From contig NC_079507.1 in assembly GCF_030052815.1 (NCBI RefSeq), positions 56,709,119-56,773,118 of the forward strand: a stretch of DNA of 64,000 nt. The letters are read 5' to 3'. Every line of letters starts with the position of its first letter. The stretch's first letter is position 1. The position numbers were made by a program, and so were the translations under genes. Below, one piece after another: positions 45,442-58,061 of the stretch. The stretch is from Hevea brasiliensis (Eukaryota; Streptophyta; Magnoliopsida; Malpighiales; Euphorbiaceae). The notes beneath the pieces are model-generated. The model was given only the letters and a program-made list of their open reading frames with translations, ran no database searches and was not told the origin of the DNA.

Positions 45442-46617
45442 TCATCCACGTGTCAAAGACCCAACACCTCTGGAAATCTCATGCACGCCAGGGCTGAACC
45501 CCAAGCAACCGAATAGCCCTTGCTTGTAAGGCAAAAAGGTTTTCCTTTTCATCTCCTCTGAAACTGCTCTGTTCACCGTGTAGTGTAATTCGTGAGCCGA
45601 TACAGGAGCTCTTCTCCTGGAGGAGCCACCCACACTGCCATCTGTGGATCGAAAACTGGCATTCTTGACGTCCTCTGCTACCTCCTTTTTGGACAAGACT
45701 GCATATTTTGTCAGTGGGTCTTTTCCTGTTGCTCTTCCCTCTGATGCACTTCTGAAAAGCAAGAAATCCTTGAATTTCCATTTCTTGCAACCTTTCGATG
45801 AAAATGATATCGCCGACAAGAAAGAAGAAGCATATGAGGAGGTGGAGGATGATGATGATTTGGGATTGCTGCTTGTTGGAGTGACTATTTTCGCATCCTG
45901 GGAATTCTCCTCTTCTTGATCGAGCATGAGATCGGAGACTCTTAAAGGAGACAAAGATCTGCTTCCTTTATGCACATAATTGGAAGACTTGGAAGCTGAA
46001 GAAGAAGAACCTGGGAGGGTTCTTTCTCTTCCACGTTGCTGTGATGCATGCTTTCTTTGTTGCTGTTGTTTTTGTTCCTGATTTTGTTGCTGTTTAGCTT
46101 CACTTCTTCTTGTTTCTTCTATGGCAGCTTGAAAAGGGTCAAAATCTTTCTTCTGTTTAGTTCTTGATCTTGGTGACCTGGGAGAAGAAACTGAAGAATC
46201 ATAACCAGGTGGTGGCTTCAAGGGCCGGATCTTGCCTCCATCGAAGAGCTCATCAGCAGATAAAGAAGTCCTGTCTAACTGACCACTAAAACTGAACTCA
46301 AAATCACCATCATCATCAAAATCTTGATGACTATGACCATTCTTGCGGCTGAAATTACCTTCACTTCCATTTCTTGATTTGGGAGTTCCAGGCTTCGCTT
46401 CCCAATCAAAAGGAATGGAAGAAGAAGAATTAGTGACAAGAGAAACATCATTAAGCTCCCGGTAGAAAGATGAAACACGAGTGGGGCTAGCAGGGGCACT
46501 GAAGAAGAAGTTGCCAAATCTCTGAGGACTGGAAGGGGCAGTCGTGTAAGGAGAAGAACAAGTACTATCAAAGTTGAACTCTACCGGCGGCACTGGCGCC
46601 ACCACTTCCATTTCCAT
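45442..46617 (-). CDS. DUF1645 family protein, 391 aa
   Basis: Intact single-exon frame. I choose MEMEVVAP at 46617 as the start rather than the in-frame ATG at 46821. A TATA box at 46768-46773 puts the upstream 68 codons in the promoter and 5' UTR, and family members begin near this point. Family motifs in order are [14 protein letters not shown] (about residue 17), [14 protein letters not shown] (about 67), [20 protein letters not shown] then [13 protein letters not shown] (about 110-145), a Gln-rich low-complexity stretch, [10 protein letters not shown] (about 226), [16 protein letters not shown] (about 286), and a C-terminal [22 protein letters not shown]1645 proteins are plant-specific and Ser-rich, probably nuclear. 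Some members affect stress responses and grain or organ size, but their biochemical role is not settled. Confidence 0.9.
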   Translation of the reverse strand: MEMEVVAPVPPVEFNFDSTCSSPYTTAPSSPQRFGNFFFSAPASPTRVSSFYRELNDVSLVTNSSSSIPFDWEAKPGTPKSRNGSEGNFSRKNGHSHQDFDDDGDFEFSFSGQLDRTSLSADELFDGGKIRPLKPPPGYDSSVSSPRSPRSRTKQKKDFDPFQAAIEETRRSEAKQQQNQEQKQQQQRKHASQQRGRERTLPGSSSSASKSSNYVHKGSRSLSPLRVSDLMLDQEEENSQDAKIVTPTSSNPKSSSSSTSSYASSFLSAISFSSKGCKKWKFKDFLLFRSASEGRATGKDPLTKYAVLSKKEVAEDVKNASFRSTDGSVGGSSRRRAPVSAHELHYTVNRAVSEEMKRKTFLPYKQGLFGCLGFSPGVHEISRGVGSLTRG

Positions 46618-46767
46618 TGAAAGGAGGGTGACGAATTTGTATGGATTGTGCAGGTGAGGGATTGGTTGAATAGTGGAGTTTATAGAGAGAGGAGGAGGAG
46701 GAAGGAGGGAGGAAGCAGAGGAAATTTGACTGGAGAGAAATTGGTCATGGCTTAATGAGAAGGCGGC

Positions 46768-46773
46768 TTTATA
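46768..46773 (-). promoter_or_regulatory. TATA box of the DUF1645 gene
   Basis: The minus strand reads TTTATAAAG about 150 bases upstream of the chosen start codon. A transcription start some 30 bases downstream would leave a 5' UTR of about 120 bases. Confidence 0.65.
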
Positions 46774-46821
46774 AATCCACCAATTATGCTTATCTGCCTG
46801 AGGAGACACATATTGCTTCAA

Positions 46822-48220
46822 TGTAACAAACAGTGTCCAATTTAATTATAAAATTTATTATTTATTTTTTTATAATTATTATGATACTATTTATTTTATT
46901 AACTCACTGCATTTGTTCTCTTCAATACCAAGTTAGTTTTTTTTAGTGAGATTGAAGAAGTAGAAATACGATTGTGAAGATGTCAGATAGTGATATATTA
47001 GTCATTAAATCAAGTTACACTAATGCAATACCAAGATGATTTAACCATATTTTTACATGGTTTTGGTGGATGCCAATTGGAATAAAATAAACAAGACAAG
47101 GGGACCTTTTTATTTTTTTTCTGTTGACTAATGTTAAAACAATGGGTAATTTTTACATGCCTTTAAAATTTAAACATCAGAACCAAATTCCATGAAAAAA
47201 GATTTCTTTAAGCTTTTTTTCATAAAAGAAAAATGAAAAAGAGATTTAAAGTCTTAGATGATGAGGACATATCAGTGTTTAAACTTTTAATCTCTTGTGT
47301 TACAAGATAAATTTTTTAATTATATATTAATTATGCTATTAATCTAATTATAGAAACTCTAGAAAGTTAAAAAATTAAAAAAAAAATCATATCTTGAAAT
47401 ATTTTTAACAATTCATATATGAATTAATAGTTAAAAAAAATTCAATATTTAAAATCTTAATATGCAGTGCTACAACCATTTATTATCCTGATTACGTAAA
47501 ATTTGGAGATAAACCTAATTGAAATTATGTTTGAATCAGCATTTCGCTTGGTTTGATTTTGCCCTTTTCTATATGACCTTTTTTAGATATTAAGATGAGA
47601 AGAGGATTACATTCTATATGAGTGATGTGGTGTTGTATGCTATTTTTTAGTTGTATTGGCATATTATAATTGATCTTCTAAAATCTTATATCATTGGAGA
47701 GTATGAGTATAAAATATATATTTTAATATATCTTAACAAATATCATGATTTTATTAAGGGATATATGTTGTTTTTATCTTGTGCTTGTTCTCTGTTGAGA
47801 GGAAAAATTATTAACATTCATGTAATGGAGATGTTTAAAAATGGTCAAAGCATAGATAGGGCTTTGGTATAAGAAAAAATGGTGGTTGGTAAACAAAAAT
47901 AAAATGGTGATAATGGGTGGGTTTGATGAATTAATTTAATATTTCCTGTCAGAATTCAGAAATATATTTTTGGCAACCCATTATATTTCTTTTTATTTTT
48001 GGAATATATGAACATTTCTCAATATCCGTTTTAAGATTGTTAGTTTGTTGCTCCATGAAATGCTACACAATAAAAATACTTTTCTATATCAGCACATATA
48101 CTGGTCGAATGCTCCCTCATCAATTAAATTAATTATGTAAAATAATACTTATATTTTATAAAGAGAGAATTGTCAAAAAAATTTTGAAAGAAGCAAGCTT
48201 GTGCAATCTTCTGAATTAGT
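46822..48220. other. intergenic, no gene recognised
   Basis: AT-rich. A 73-codon frame at 47651 has hydrophobic composition but no recognisable family or flanking gene structure. Confidence 0.5.
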
Positions 48221-48295
48221 AGTGGTTGAGGTGGTGTTAAATTGACGTTCTATGTGGCACATTGTTACTCTCTTTAACGATCTAACAAATGATAG

Positions 48296-48501
48296 TGTCA
48301 TGTCTTACCAAGGATAAAGTGTGACATGTTAAGGAATGGCCTGGAGAGTTGGAAGAACTACATGGTTAAGCATGCTCACTTGAGAGAAATTCTATGATGG
48401 GTGACCTCCTGAGAAGTTCTCCATTCTACCTATAGGACAAAACCGTGAGGCTTATTGCCAAAGCGGACAATTCCTCTAGTGGTTGGAGCCCGACCGTTAC
48501 A
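48296..48501 (+). mobile_element. Cassandra TRIM solo LTR with 5S rRNA-like promoter
   Basis: Runs from TGTCATGTC to CCGACCGTTACA, flanked by GATAG (48291-48295) and AATAG (48502-48506), a 4-of-5 target duplication. The 3' part reads CAAAACCGTGAGGCTTATTG then CCAAAGCGGACAAT, a hallmark of Cassandra LTRs. The centre (48365-48420) matches the 5S rRNA promoter segment (GGTTAAGCATGCTC, GATGGGTGACCTCCT). Cassandra is a non-coding terminal-repeat retrotransposon whose LTRs carry Pol III 5S promoters. No second LTR or PBS follows, so this is a solo LTR. Confidence 0.88.
48365..48420 (+). ncRNA. 5S rRNA-like segment within the Cassandra LTR
   Basis: Matches the internal control region of plant 5S rRNA (A-box to C-box: GTTAAGCATGCT, GAGAG, GATGGGTGACCTCCT) with several substitutions. 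It is not a functional 5S gene, because the rest of the 120-base RNA is missing. Confidence 0.8.
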
Positions 48502-48840
48502 AATAGAGTGTAATTGTAATTCCTTTCAAAGTTTAGGATTTAATTGATAATTTTTAAAGTTTTTGATAAAATTACAACAACTTAAAAAGTTTAAATTTTT
48601 TTAGCAATTATTCCTAATTGACGCGACATTTAGCTGGCATCTTATATAGTGCCTAGTTAGCGTCTGATGTGGCATTTTGTTAACCCATTTAAAGATAGGA
48701 CAAACAATAGGGTACAATTACAATAAACATCAAAGTTTAAAATTTGATAACTTTCAAAATTTATGATAGAATTTAAAAAATTTAGAAAGCTCAATTTTTT
48801 TTTTTTAACAATTATCCCTTTCATAAACTAAGGATTAACT

Positions 48841-49560
48841 TAATTGGAGGTTCATTTTAATAAAATTATCATGCTTATTAGAATAAAAACTCCGACTTAG
48901 ATTGAAAAATCTTGATCCTTCCATCCATTCCTCTATTAAATTTTAAATCAAATTGAATCTGAATAAATAATTTAATCTAATAGTTTAATCTAATTTGAAG
49001 TGTGAATCACTAAAACGAAATAGGATATCAATGATGAATTGACAAATTTGTCACTGAAACTTATTAATAATGAGATATTCGGCAACAACTATAATCCGTA
49101 GCAAATTCAAAAAAAAAATATTTTTTTAGTCAATCGCTAAATTTTCAACTATAAATCAATAACTCATTGCTAATTCATCGTTAATCAATATTTTTGTGAT
49201 AGAATTTTAATCCGTTACTAAATTCATTCCTGATACTTATATTTTCTTATAACAAATTAAAAAAAAAATTATTTCAATCATTTCATTATCTATCTTAATT
49301 CACATGAAATTGAAATTAAATCGAAATTAAAATCAAACAAGAACCAGGAGGAATTGAAATTTCAATTTAGTTTAAGTTAGATTGGATCATGAATCAAAAT
49401 CGCCCGTAACAGACTCTAATTATGGAGGTAAACCACAAAGGAGGCATCTTTTAGTCCTCATTGTGTATGGTCTATTTTTCAGCAAACTGGAGAGGCGACT
49501 ATAGCACACGAAAACTGGCCCGTAAGGTGATCAGAAAACTTATAAAAAAGAAAAAGAGAG
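48841..49560. other. intergenic, no gene recognised
   Basis: AT-rich. Includes 49020-49270 with repeated motifs (aatttgtcactgaaact, aatccgtagcaaattc, taatccgttactaaattc) suggesting an old MITE without clear ends. Confidence 0.4.
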
Positions 49561-49796
49561 CTACAGATGAATTTTTGTGCCAACAGATCATTTTCCTATT
49601 TTCACAAAATAGTCGACTTTTGTTAATACTCCTTCTTTCCCACTTAATAATTTCTAATTTTCTTTCTAAATAAGAAGCTACAGATGAATTTTTGTGCCAA
49701 CAGATCATTTTCCTATTTTCACAAAATAGTCGACTTTTGTTAATACTCCTTCTTTCCCACTTAATAATTTCTAATTTTCTTTCTAAATAAGAAGCC
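49561..49796. repeat. 118-base perfect tandem duplication
   Basis: The unit beginning ctacagatgaatttttgtg at 49561 is repeated at 49679 without visible difference. The perfect match suggests a recent event or gene conversion. Confidence 0.93.
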
Positions 49797-49884
49797 GTAA
49801 AATCTAACCTGACTTGATAAAGTGATTTAAGGTATATTATTTACCTAGCAAAACTGAGTTCTAGTATTCAATCTCCTAATCACC

Positions 49885-49885
<1 letters not shown>

Positions 49886-49951
<66 letters not shown>
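49886..49951. repeat. (TAA)n microsatellite
   Basis: About 22 uninterrupted TAA units, seen directly. Confidence 0.97.
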
Positions 49952-50716
49952 GCTGTAAATCTCAAGGTATACCTATAAACTTTGATTTGAAAACCCAACA
50001 AAATGCTAGATTTATTGTTGAAGCAATTCTTGATGCATGTGTGCATTTGATCAACTTGATAACCTTAATTAATGAATTTCCCTCATTGTCATGCCAACAT
50101 CTCAATGTAATTTTCTTTTTGTGCAAGTGCAAATATATATATTCATCGCACACCATATGACATCTGCATAAATGGTCATTTTTGTACCAAATTTCCAATT
50201 ACGGCTCTTCCATTTCTTATCTTCATCCATAAAAACAATTCTTTTTTAAGAAAAAAATGCATATTATTGCCTTATTTTTGTGCATGTATCCCATATTTCA
50301 AAATGTAGAACATGATGTTTCAGAAAAATAAAATAAAATCTAGAACATGAGACAACTTCAAATTTGATGGCTAAATCTCTGCTCGTAGACAATGGAAGAT
50401 GTATCAATATTAGCTAATTATTCAAGATTTGATTGTTTGTTTTTACCCATATTTGTCAACAAGTGATTGATGTTCTTGCAGAATAAAAACTATTTTCAAT
50501 TTCGTACTGCTGCTCCTTGCAAATGGTTAGGATTCATTTTTTGGTAGGATTTTTCTTATCAAAATATAATTTATCATAAACTCAAAATATAAAATATATG
50601 ATGAAATTTATTAATTAAATATATAAATCTCATGTATTTATATCTTAAATATATGATAAATTGAATTTAAATAAAAATTTTCCTTGATGCTAAAAGTCTT
50701 ATATTTTGTTTCTACA
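49952..50716. other. intergenic, no gene recognised
   Basis: AT-rich sequence between the microsatellite and the MITE. A 78-codon minus frame (49962-50198) has no domain signal. Confidence 0.5.
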
Positions 50717-50725
50717 ATTAATTGG

Positions 50726-51425
50726 CGGAATAAAGCTCAATTTATCCCCTTACTTATTGGAAGGTTCAATTTAGTCCATTTTTAACTTTTGGTTCAATTT
50801 AACCTACAAATTTTAATTTATGCTCAAATTAGCCCAATTGATTAATATGTGCTATTTTTTAATATTTAATTATTTTTTAATATCAAAATATTATTTTTAT
50901 ATTGTATAATTATTTAAATAAAAAATAAAAATATTACTTTTATTATTCAATATTATTAATTAAACTGAAAATATAAAAAATATCTTTATATTTTCATATA
51001 ATTAATTAAAATTTTAATTAATTTTAATTATTTAAATGAAAAAAATGATTTTTGTATTTCATGCTTTTAATTTAAAATTAGAAAATTATAATTAAATAAA
51101 ACTAAAAATATAAAAATATTTTTTTCCATATTATTAATTGATATTAAAAAAGTAAAATATAAAAATAACTAATTATAGTTAATTAATTAAGATTAAAAAT
51201 AATTAACTAAGCAATTAACATTAAAAAATAATTAAATTTAAAAATATTTAAAAAATAATAAAAAAAGCAACTCACGCACCAAAGTGGTGAGTGAGTTGCA
51301 CCTTCCTCAAAATTGGGCTAAATTAGATATAAATTGAAACTTCTAGATTAAATTGAACCAAAAGTTAAATTTGGACTAAATTGAACCTCCCCAATAAGTA
51401 CAGGGAGAAAATTGAACTTTATTCA
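50726..51425. mobile_element. Mutator-like MITE, right tip split off by the LTR element
   Basis: The terminal inverted repeats are about 50 bases long. The left end GGAATAAAGCTCAATTTATC matches the reverse complement of the right end (gaataaagttcaattttctc) and continues into TACTTATTGG and GGTTCAATTTAGTCC. The last base of the right repeat is found after the LTR element, at 62375. The flanks ATTAATTGG (50717-50725) and ATTAATTGA (62376-62384) form a 9-base near-perfect duplication, as in Mutator-like elements. The interior is AT-rich and non-coding, with a hairpin at 51276-51308 (GCAACTCAC / GTGAGTTGC). Confidence 0.82.
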
Positions 51426-53161
51426 TGTTGTACTCATTTCAATTGGCATTTTAGAGTAGTTTTGTATCTATTTTGCCCTTATATTTTGGTAAATTTTATA
51501 TTTTTAGCTTTATTTTAACTTATTTGTTAACTTTACTTACTTTATATTTCATTTTTATAATTTTGTTATTTTTAATAGGTTTTTGTGGCAAATTGAAGGT
51601 CAATGAGTGCATTAGGAAGTGATTTGAAGAATTTTGGAGCCCCTTAAGCATGGAGAAAAGTTGAAGAAATTAAGCCTTGGAAGATTAAGTTGGCCAAAAT
51701 TTACTTGAGATTTTGCTTATGATATTGCTCAAGGTATGTCATATTGCTTAACCTTAAGCCTGGGGCAAGCCGCAAGTCAAGCACAGCTTAAATCCAACAC
51801 GTTCAAGTTTTCATCCACAAACTTGCCGAATTTTGCTTATGGTCCTGCTTGAGATCTTGCTTAGTGTTAATGGTAGTGCTTAAGGTACAACTCAGGTCAA
51901 GTTGAAAGTCAAACATGAGCAGAAAAACTCACTTTATCCCAAACCTATCGAGATTTATTGAGGGTCTACTTAACCTTAAGCAGACAGTGCATGCAGATGC
52001 CAAAAATTGCTGAAAATGTTGCTTAGGATAAGCAGTATCCTAAGTAGACTGCTCAGAACGAACAGCTTTGCTGACCTGAATATTTTTACACCTCATTTCC
52101 TATCCACTCCTTGGCTCTTATCCATTTTTAGGGCAACTTTTGAGGCCATATAAAAGCATCATTTTCTAGTTTTTACCACAAGAAGAAGTGAGGAGAAAGG
52201 GAGAACAACGAAAAGAAACGCAAGAAAAGAATAAGAAGGAGAAGGAACACACCATTTCTGCTGGAGAGCTGCTGCCAAGTGTGTCCACCTGCAGTTTTTC
52301 AGAGTTTTGGGCTATCCTTCCTCTAGGTTTTTATATTCTTAGTCTATTTTTATGTTTCTTTTGTTAGTTTTATCATTTCCTCTTGTAAATTTTATCATGA
52401 TAGAATGGTTTTTCTAAGATTTCAGAGTTGGGTTATAATGTTTTGAAGTTATTTGTGGATTTGGATTGAGTTTTATCTAGATTTATATAAATATGAGTTT
52501 TGATTCTTTTCTTTGTGTGCTTTATGACTTACCTAATGTTGGATCCCATTGGGTCTAGTTTTTAATCTTTGATTAAAGGACCGAAAAGTGAAAATTATTG
52601 ATAGATAATCAAGTAGTAGAACTTAAAATCACCTAGATTTAGAAATAAATTAGGATTTTAAGAGGATTCATTGATTGGTTACAAAACTTAATGGGTTTTA
52701 AGTTAATCAAATATCATACGAAAGTAGGTTTGGTTTTCTTAAAATACTCTTTGGTTTACTTGAAAAAGATATCAAAGGATTTTAGAATCAATCATCTCCA
52801 AACTCTATTTTCTTTTAAAAATTGGATGACCCAAGATAAATCCCAATAAATTTAATTCATAAACCCCAACTCTGAAATTATTTTTACTATTAATTAGTCT
52901 TTGTTTTTGCTTGCCCATTATTAATTTAGTTAATTTTTGCTTAGATTAAAACTTTATTTACATTACCCATTGCCTATTTTCTTTATTTTCTATTTAAATT
53001 TTCGCATTTAGTTAATTTAGTTCTCCTGCAAATTACCATTAGTGTAAATAATCGAAACAATTATAGTCTAGTACTTAAACATAATTCCTCATGGGAACGA
53101 TACTTTACTTATCACTCTATTACTTGATATGACCTGTATACTTACGAATTTACACACATCA
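51426..53161 (+). repeat. 5' LTR of the Athila/Tat-type element
   Basis: Begins TGTTGTACTCATTTC and ends TTTACACACATCA. Direct repeat of 60650-62370. Contains several copies of a gcttaagg/cttaaccttaagc-type motif (51650-52040). Confidence 0.9.
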
Positions 53162-53167
53162 AGTTTT

Positions 53168-53184
53168 TAGCGCCGTTGCCGGAG
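53168..53184 (+). other. primer binding site, tRNA-Asp type
   Basis: TAGCGCCGTTGCCGGAG differs at two positions from TGGCGCCGTTGCCGGGG. The latter complements the 3' end of plant tRNA-Asp and is typical of Athila/Tat elements. Confidence 0.85.
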
Positions 53185-53281
53185 AATTACTGTTTGATAT
53201 TGGATGCTTTGGTTGTTTGGTTAATTTAGACATTTTCTTTTTAATTTTCTTTTATTATTACTTTACTTTGTTTTTTTCTTT

Positions 53282-54230
53282 TTGAATTTTTCTTTTATAT
53301 TTCTAATTTTGTTTCCATTTGCTTATCTTATGAGGTATTTCGAAATGTTTCATGTACAAGTCTTCACAAGTTTTGCTCAACTGCACTTGGAGCCCTTTTA
53401 TGCTGCTTGGGGAAGATTTAATGATATGGTAGAGAGATTTTCCAATCACAATCTGTCAAATCAGTCTCTAATTCTTTGTTTTTACTATGGTTTGGATGAA
53501 AGACAAGAAATTGGTTAGATTATGGAGCTTGGGCAATTGGTGATCATGTTCTTCAAAGAGGGCATGAAGATATCATTCATTTGTTGAATGACATGGCAGA
53601 TTTTTATTACCATTGGCATTGAGACCTTTCACTATAGGGCTAGAGTCACTAATATCCCCCATACGAAAACCAACCCAATATTTCACACCAACCATTTGAG
53701 TTTGAAGAAGAGAAGGGAGTAGGACATGAAGAGGCAAAAGATAAATTTGAAAATCTCTTTAACCAATTATTGAAGATTCAAGAAGACCAAGGAATGAAAC
53801 TTAAAGAGATGGTAGCTAAATTGGATGATCTTGAGATATCAATGAAGAAAAATGAGCTATCAATCAAGATGATGAATGGACTTTATAAGGAGGAACTAAA
53901 TAATCAAGGTGGGGACAATGGGTTAAGCTATGACAATACTTCATGGGAATTTGAATCTGCAAAAGAAGTGGAGGCTCAATCAGAAAAAGAAAAATCCCTT
54001 GAAGATGAGTTACCAATAGAGTTTCCACAAGAAAATGAGTTACTTGAAGAAGAAATAGAACTAAAAGTTGAAGAAAACAACTCTTTTATCCTTGGAGGGT
54101 AATTAGAAAAGGGCTTATATGAAAATGAGTCAGAAATGAAGTTGGTGATTGAGGAAATTGATAAAACCATCAACTTGAGCTCATTGATGGATCTTTCACA
54201 TACACCACCAGAAGACCCTTTTCTCTTATA
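53282..54230 (+). pseudogene. gag-like relic of the Athila/Tat-type element
   Basis: The frame at 53282-53518 contains AQLHLEPFYAAWGRFNDMVE and FYYGLDERQEIG. This is the F..AW.RF....... FY.GL pattern of Athila-type gag. A stop follows at 53518. A second acidic frame (53770-54102) is Glu/Lys-rich with LLKIQEDQG and EELNNQGGDN, as in the gag spacer. Nothing like a zinc knuckle or pol follows before the nested LTR at 54461. Confidence 0.7.
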
Positions 54231-54460
54231 GATATCTCCTTCATCATTTTATATCCTCCATGAGCTAAAGCTTTCTTCAACCCAAGCGTGTGATTCAACT
54301 CCAAGTGTTGTTCATACTACATGTAAATTTGCTTCAAATCTGGCCAATCTTGAGGGCACTTTACATCAAGACCCATATGTCATATTATATGATAATTATT
54401 ATGGAAGGAAGCTGCTTTTTTATTATCATATCTGAAGAGATCAAGCTAATGACCTTAAAC

Positions 54461-57400
54461 TGTAACGCCCTCACTTTAGGTAGTTCATACATTCTACTGT
54501 TTTGACGACTAACGTCTGTTCGGACAGTCAAGATGTCTCGAATTACACTAAAACTAGAGTAAGGAAACATAAATTGACCGAATACAGACTAAGAATAATT
54601 AAAGAAAAGTAAAAAAAAAAAAAAAAAAAGCAAAGTACAACACAGCTAAATGAGCCAAGGTTCCGGCAATGGGTGACCTAACGGAAAGCGACTGTAAAGA
54701 CAGTTGTCGACCCTAGACCCATGGGAAAACCCTGTGGAATAATTTCTAGGACTTTATGGAAGGATTATTGAGGTTTCTATGGCAATAGAATGCCAAGAAA
54801 ATTTTAAGAAAATTTTATTTATCGGTACAAACAATTTTAGTCCGATAAGTGAAAAGAAGGGCATTTTGGTCATTTCACCTTCAAAGATGATTTTTGACCA
54901 ACTTGTCCATTTAAGTAAGTGAGCATTATGACATAAAATTTGAATAAATATTACTAAAAATTTAATTAAAAATGAGTAGAAAATGAAAGAAAACAAAATG
55001 GAATTAAATTTGATTTATTACATGGGTATGATGTAGTGATGAAGTCATGAAAAATTTTCTAACCAATTAGAATTCAACAAGTCCACTTAAATTCATTAAA
55101 AAGAGAAAAATAAGTCAAAAACACAATCTTCTTCATTTTGCTCAAGCTTAGCCGAACTCCATGGATACACCTCCCCCATGTTTTCAAGCTTTCTAGCTTG
55201 AAATTCTTGCTTATCTCACACTAAAAACCCTAGGTCTCTTCACTAAAAATTACACCCACACCTTATAGAAGTGGTTGGTTGCCAAGAATTGAAGAGAAAG
55301 TGAAGTTTAAAGCTTGGAAAAATTCTACTCACAAGGTTAGTGCACTAAACAAGTTCTTTTCCTTCTTTAATCTTTGTAAGCATGCTAAATCAAGTGAAAA
55401 TTGCATGAAATCAAAAGAAAACCATGAGTAAATAAAACTTCTAAATTTTGGCAGCCATGAGAAAGTTTGAGAATTTTTGGTTTTTGATGAAATTAAGTAG
55501 TTTATTTATGTTACTGATGAGTATAGATGATGGATAAAGTGATTAGTATGAGTTTGATATGTGTATGCCATAAATTAGAAATTTAAAGTTAGGGTAATGG
55601 TGAAAATTTGGAAATTTTGGTATGGCCTGAAATTGATGATGTTGAGATGAATTGTTGATTATTAGAAGTACTATGAATGTGAAATGAAGTTTGGGAGTTG
55701 GGAGGATTTGAAATTAGGAGTGCTGATTTTTCTGTGTAGGAAATTGAACCTTAAGTCTAATGTGGTTTTTAAGCCATAAGTTGAATTGTGTTGCTCCAAT
55801 TGGTGTGAGGCCAATTGAAGATGAAACCTAGGATAATTTGTCACATTTTTCATGGAGGAACCATGCCCAAAAACTGTCCCTAACCTGGCCCAAAATTAGC
55901 TTGAATCTGGGTAACCCTAATATGGATATGGAAAAATGACGAAATGAACAGCAAATGTTCAAATGGCCATAACTTACACTAGGAAGGTTAGAATGACCTG
56001 ATTCTTGAACCATTGGAAAGGGTAAACATAGAAGCACATTTTTCATGAAGAACATAGAACCCAGATCTGCCTCTAACCAAGTCAAATTATTAACACAAAT
56101 TAGATCAATAAAACTGTCCAGAACCAATCTGCCCAGAATTTGTTGGATTTAGGCTCACCTGACCAGTTTTGGAAAAAATGCCATAAATTGGTCTATAAAA
56201 TTGCAAATGCAATGAAACCAATGACAAAATTTTTATAAGACATAGATCTACCATATTGATGTTTTGACCAGAACTCAGAAACCAAGGGAGCTAAGTCAAA
56301 TTGTTAGAAAAATTTAGTACATCAAATAATGGAATTTTCCTCAACTACCACCTGACCCCAGAACAGAATTTATACCATAACTTTCACTAGAAAATCTTAA
56401 ATGGGATGAGCCAAACTGTTCTGGAAATCTAAGAGACAGGACTTCAACTTTAATTTAGAAACTTTTCTCAGAACTTGAGTGTAAGAATCCTAAAATGAGA
56501 GTCAAAGCCACTGACCTGAACCTGGAATCCTGTAAACATAGGGTACCTAAGTCCTGGCCAGTTAATTGGTTATAACTAATTCTATAAAACTTGAAAAATT
56601 ATAATTCAAAATTCTGAGTGATCATACGACATAGGGTAACAACTTCTATGAAGAATATTAGGCCTAAAGGTGACTGCAACATGTCCAAATAATTAAGGAA
56701 ATATGGACTCCAGAATCTGCCTGAATCTGAACCTTGAGAAAAGTTCATAAAATGACTTGTTATATGATATGAAGTTAATCAAAATGAAGTGTTAAACATA
56801 AATGTGACATGAATATGCATGTGGGACTTATATTTTCCATCATAAGTAATATGAAAATGTTATTAAATACAACTAGCACATGATATGAAACTATAAATAC
56901 TTAATAACATTAATTTGCCCAAAGTATACTTAGACTTATGTATATAGCTTGGATTGATTGGTATACTAATTAAGGACTATAGATTGCAGTATTGCCAGTA
57001 GGAATGATCATTGATAGACAACATCTGTCTGATATGGTTGTTCTACAGGCTTCATGTCTGCCCGTTGGCCATTGTGCCTATTATAATTTCTGGCTTTATG
57101 CCTGCCCGCTGGCCTTATGCCTTACATGACAGATGTATACATATTAGATGTATGGATATGTCTAACATGTATACTCCCATATATCTAGTCTTTATAGTCT
57201 ATCATAGGTTACTTGGACAGAGATATCAGTAATAAACCTTAAATTTAAGTAAGTACATGAAAAGATCACAGGTATAAGTAATAAGACTGAACATGAAATA
57301 AACGAACAGAAAAGACCCCGATTAACTTAATTGCTTCCAAAGTTCTATAAACATGTAAAATATTATAAACTCATGAAATCTATATTTCTTTATAAAGTTA

Positions 57401-58061
57401 TACGTGAAATAAATATTTCAATTATTTAGTTATTTTTATTTCAATTTATGCACCACTAAGCGTTATACTTAGCACGTTGGTTCTTACCACGCATAGGTAC
57501 AAAAGACCAATACCAGCAACAGCAACAGCAGTAGAGCTTAGACAAGATTTTGATCATATCTGCTACAGTGTAGGTTATCACCTCAACAGTCCATTTTGGT
57601 AGGGCTCATGTATATTTAGATTTTTCATTTTGGTTATTATATATAAGTAAAAGATATAAATCATTTTGTGATTGTAAATAATTTGTAAATTATTGTATCT
57701 AAATTTTATATGAATGTATAAATTTTATATGAATGAAATGAAGTATTTTATTTACTTAAAATGATTATGAACAATGACGTGATGAGAATTACGATGACAT
57801 GAAATGGTTTATGGAAAATGATATGGATATGGGATTTTAACCAGTACATAAGGAAATCCGTCATGCACTAATAACACAGAGGAGACTTTGTCTGGGTCTC
57901 TATAAAAATAAGATGTGATATAAAAAATAAAAAATAAAAATTATACACGTAAGATAATATAATGAAATTAATATTGTACACGACAAGATAGGATAGAGTG
58001 TTTCGGCACCGAATGTAGCATGCCTTACTCGACTACACTGTAGACGGGTGAGGGTTTTACA
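54461..58061 (+). mobile_element. 3.6-kb Tekay-type solo LTR nested in the Athila/Tat-type element
   Basis: Runs from TGTAACGCCCTCACTTT to GAGGGTTTTACA, with perfect TAAAC duplications at 54456-54460 and 58062-58066. It is homologous in order, in the opposite direction, to the Tekay LTR at 7231-12311. Shared parts include the GTTCGGACAGTCAA start region, the tttcatgaagaacatag region, the gcctgcccgctggcc region and the gtgtttcggcaccgaatg end region. No internal domain is present, so the full element was removed by LTR-LTR recombination. Confidence 0.93.

Larger units (their letters stand above)
48220..48840 (+). repeat. diverged repeat element hosting the Cassandra LTR
   Basis: Two related arms surround the Cassandra LTR: gttaaattgacgttctatgtggcac before it and aattgacgcgacatttagctggcatc after it. 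The second arm also repeats attacaa...caaagttta...ttgataa(c/t)tttcaaa blocks at 48540 and 48730. It looks like an old non-coding transposon relic with internal duplication. Borders are approximate. Confidence 0.45.

Noticed and set aside
46618..46821. N-terminal extension of the DUF1645 protein from the ATG at 46821
   Set aside because: The TATA box at 46768-46773 lies inside this extension, and the family's N-terminus fits the ATG at 46617.
48365..48420. Functional 5S rRNA gene
   Set aside because: Only the internal promoter part is present and the flanks are Cassandra LTR sequence.
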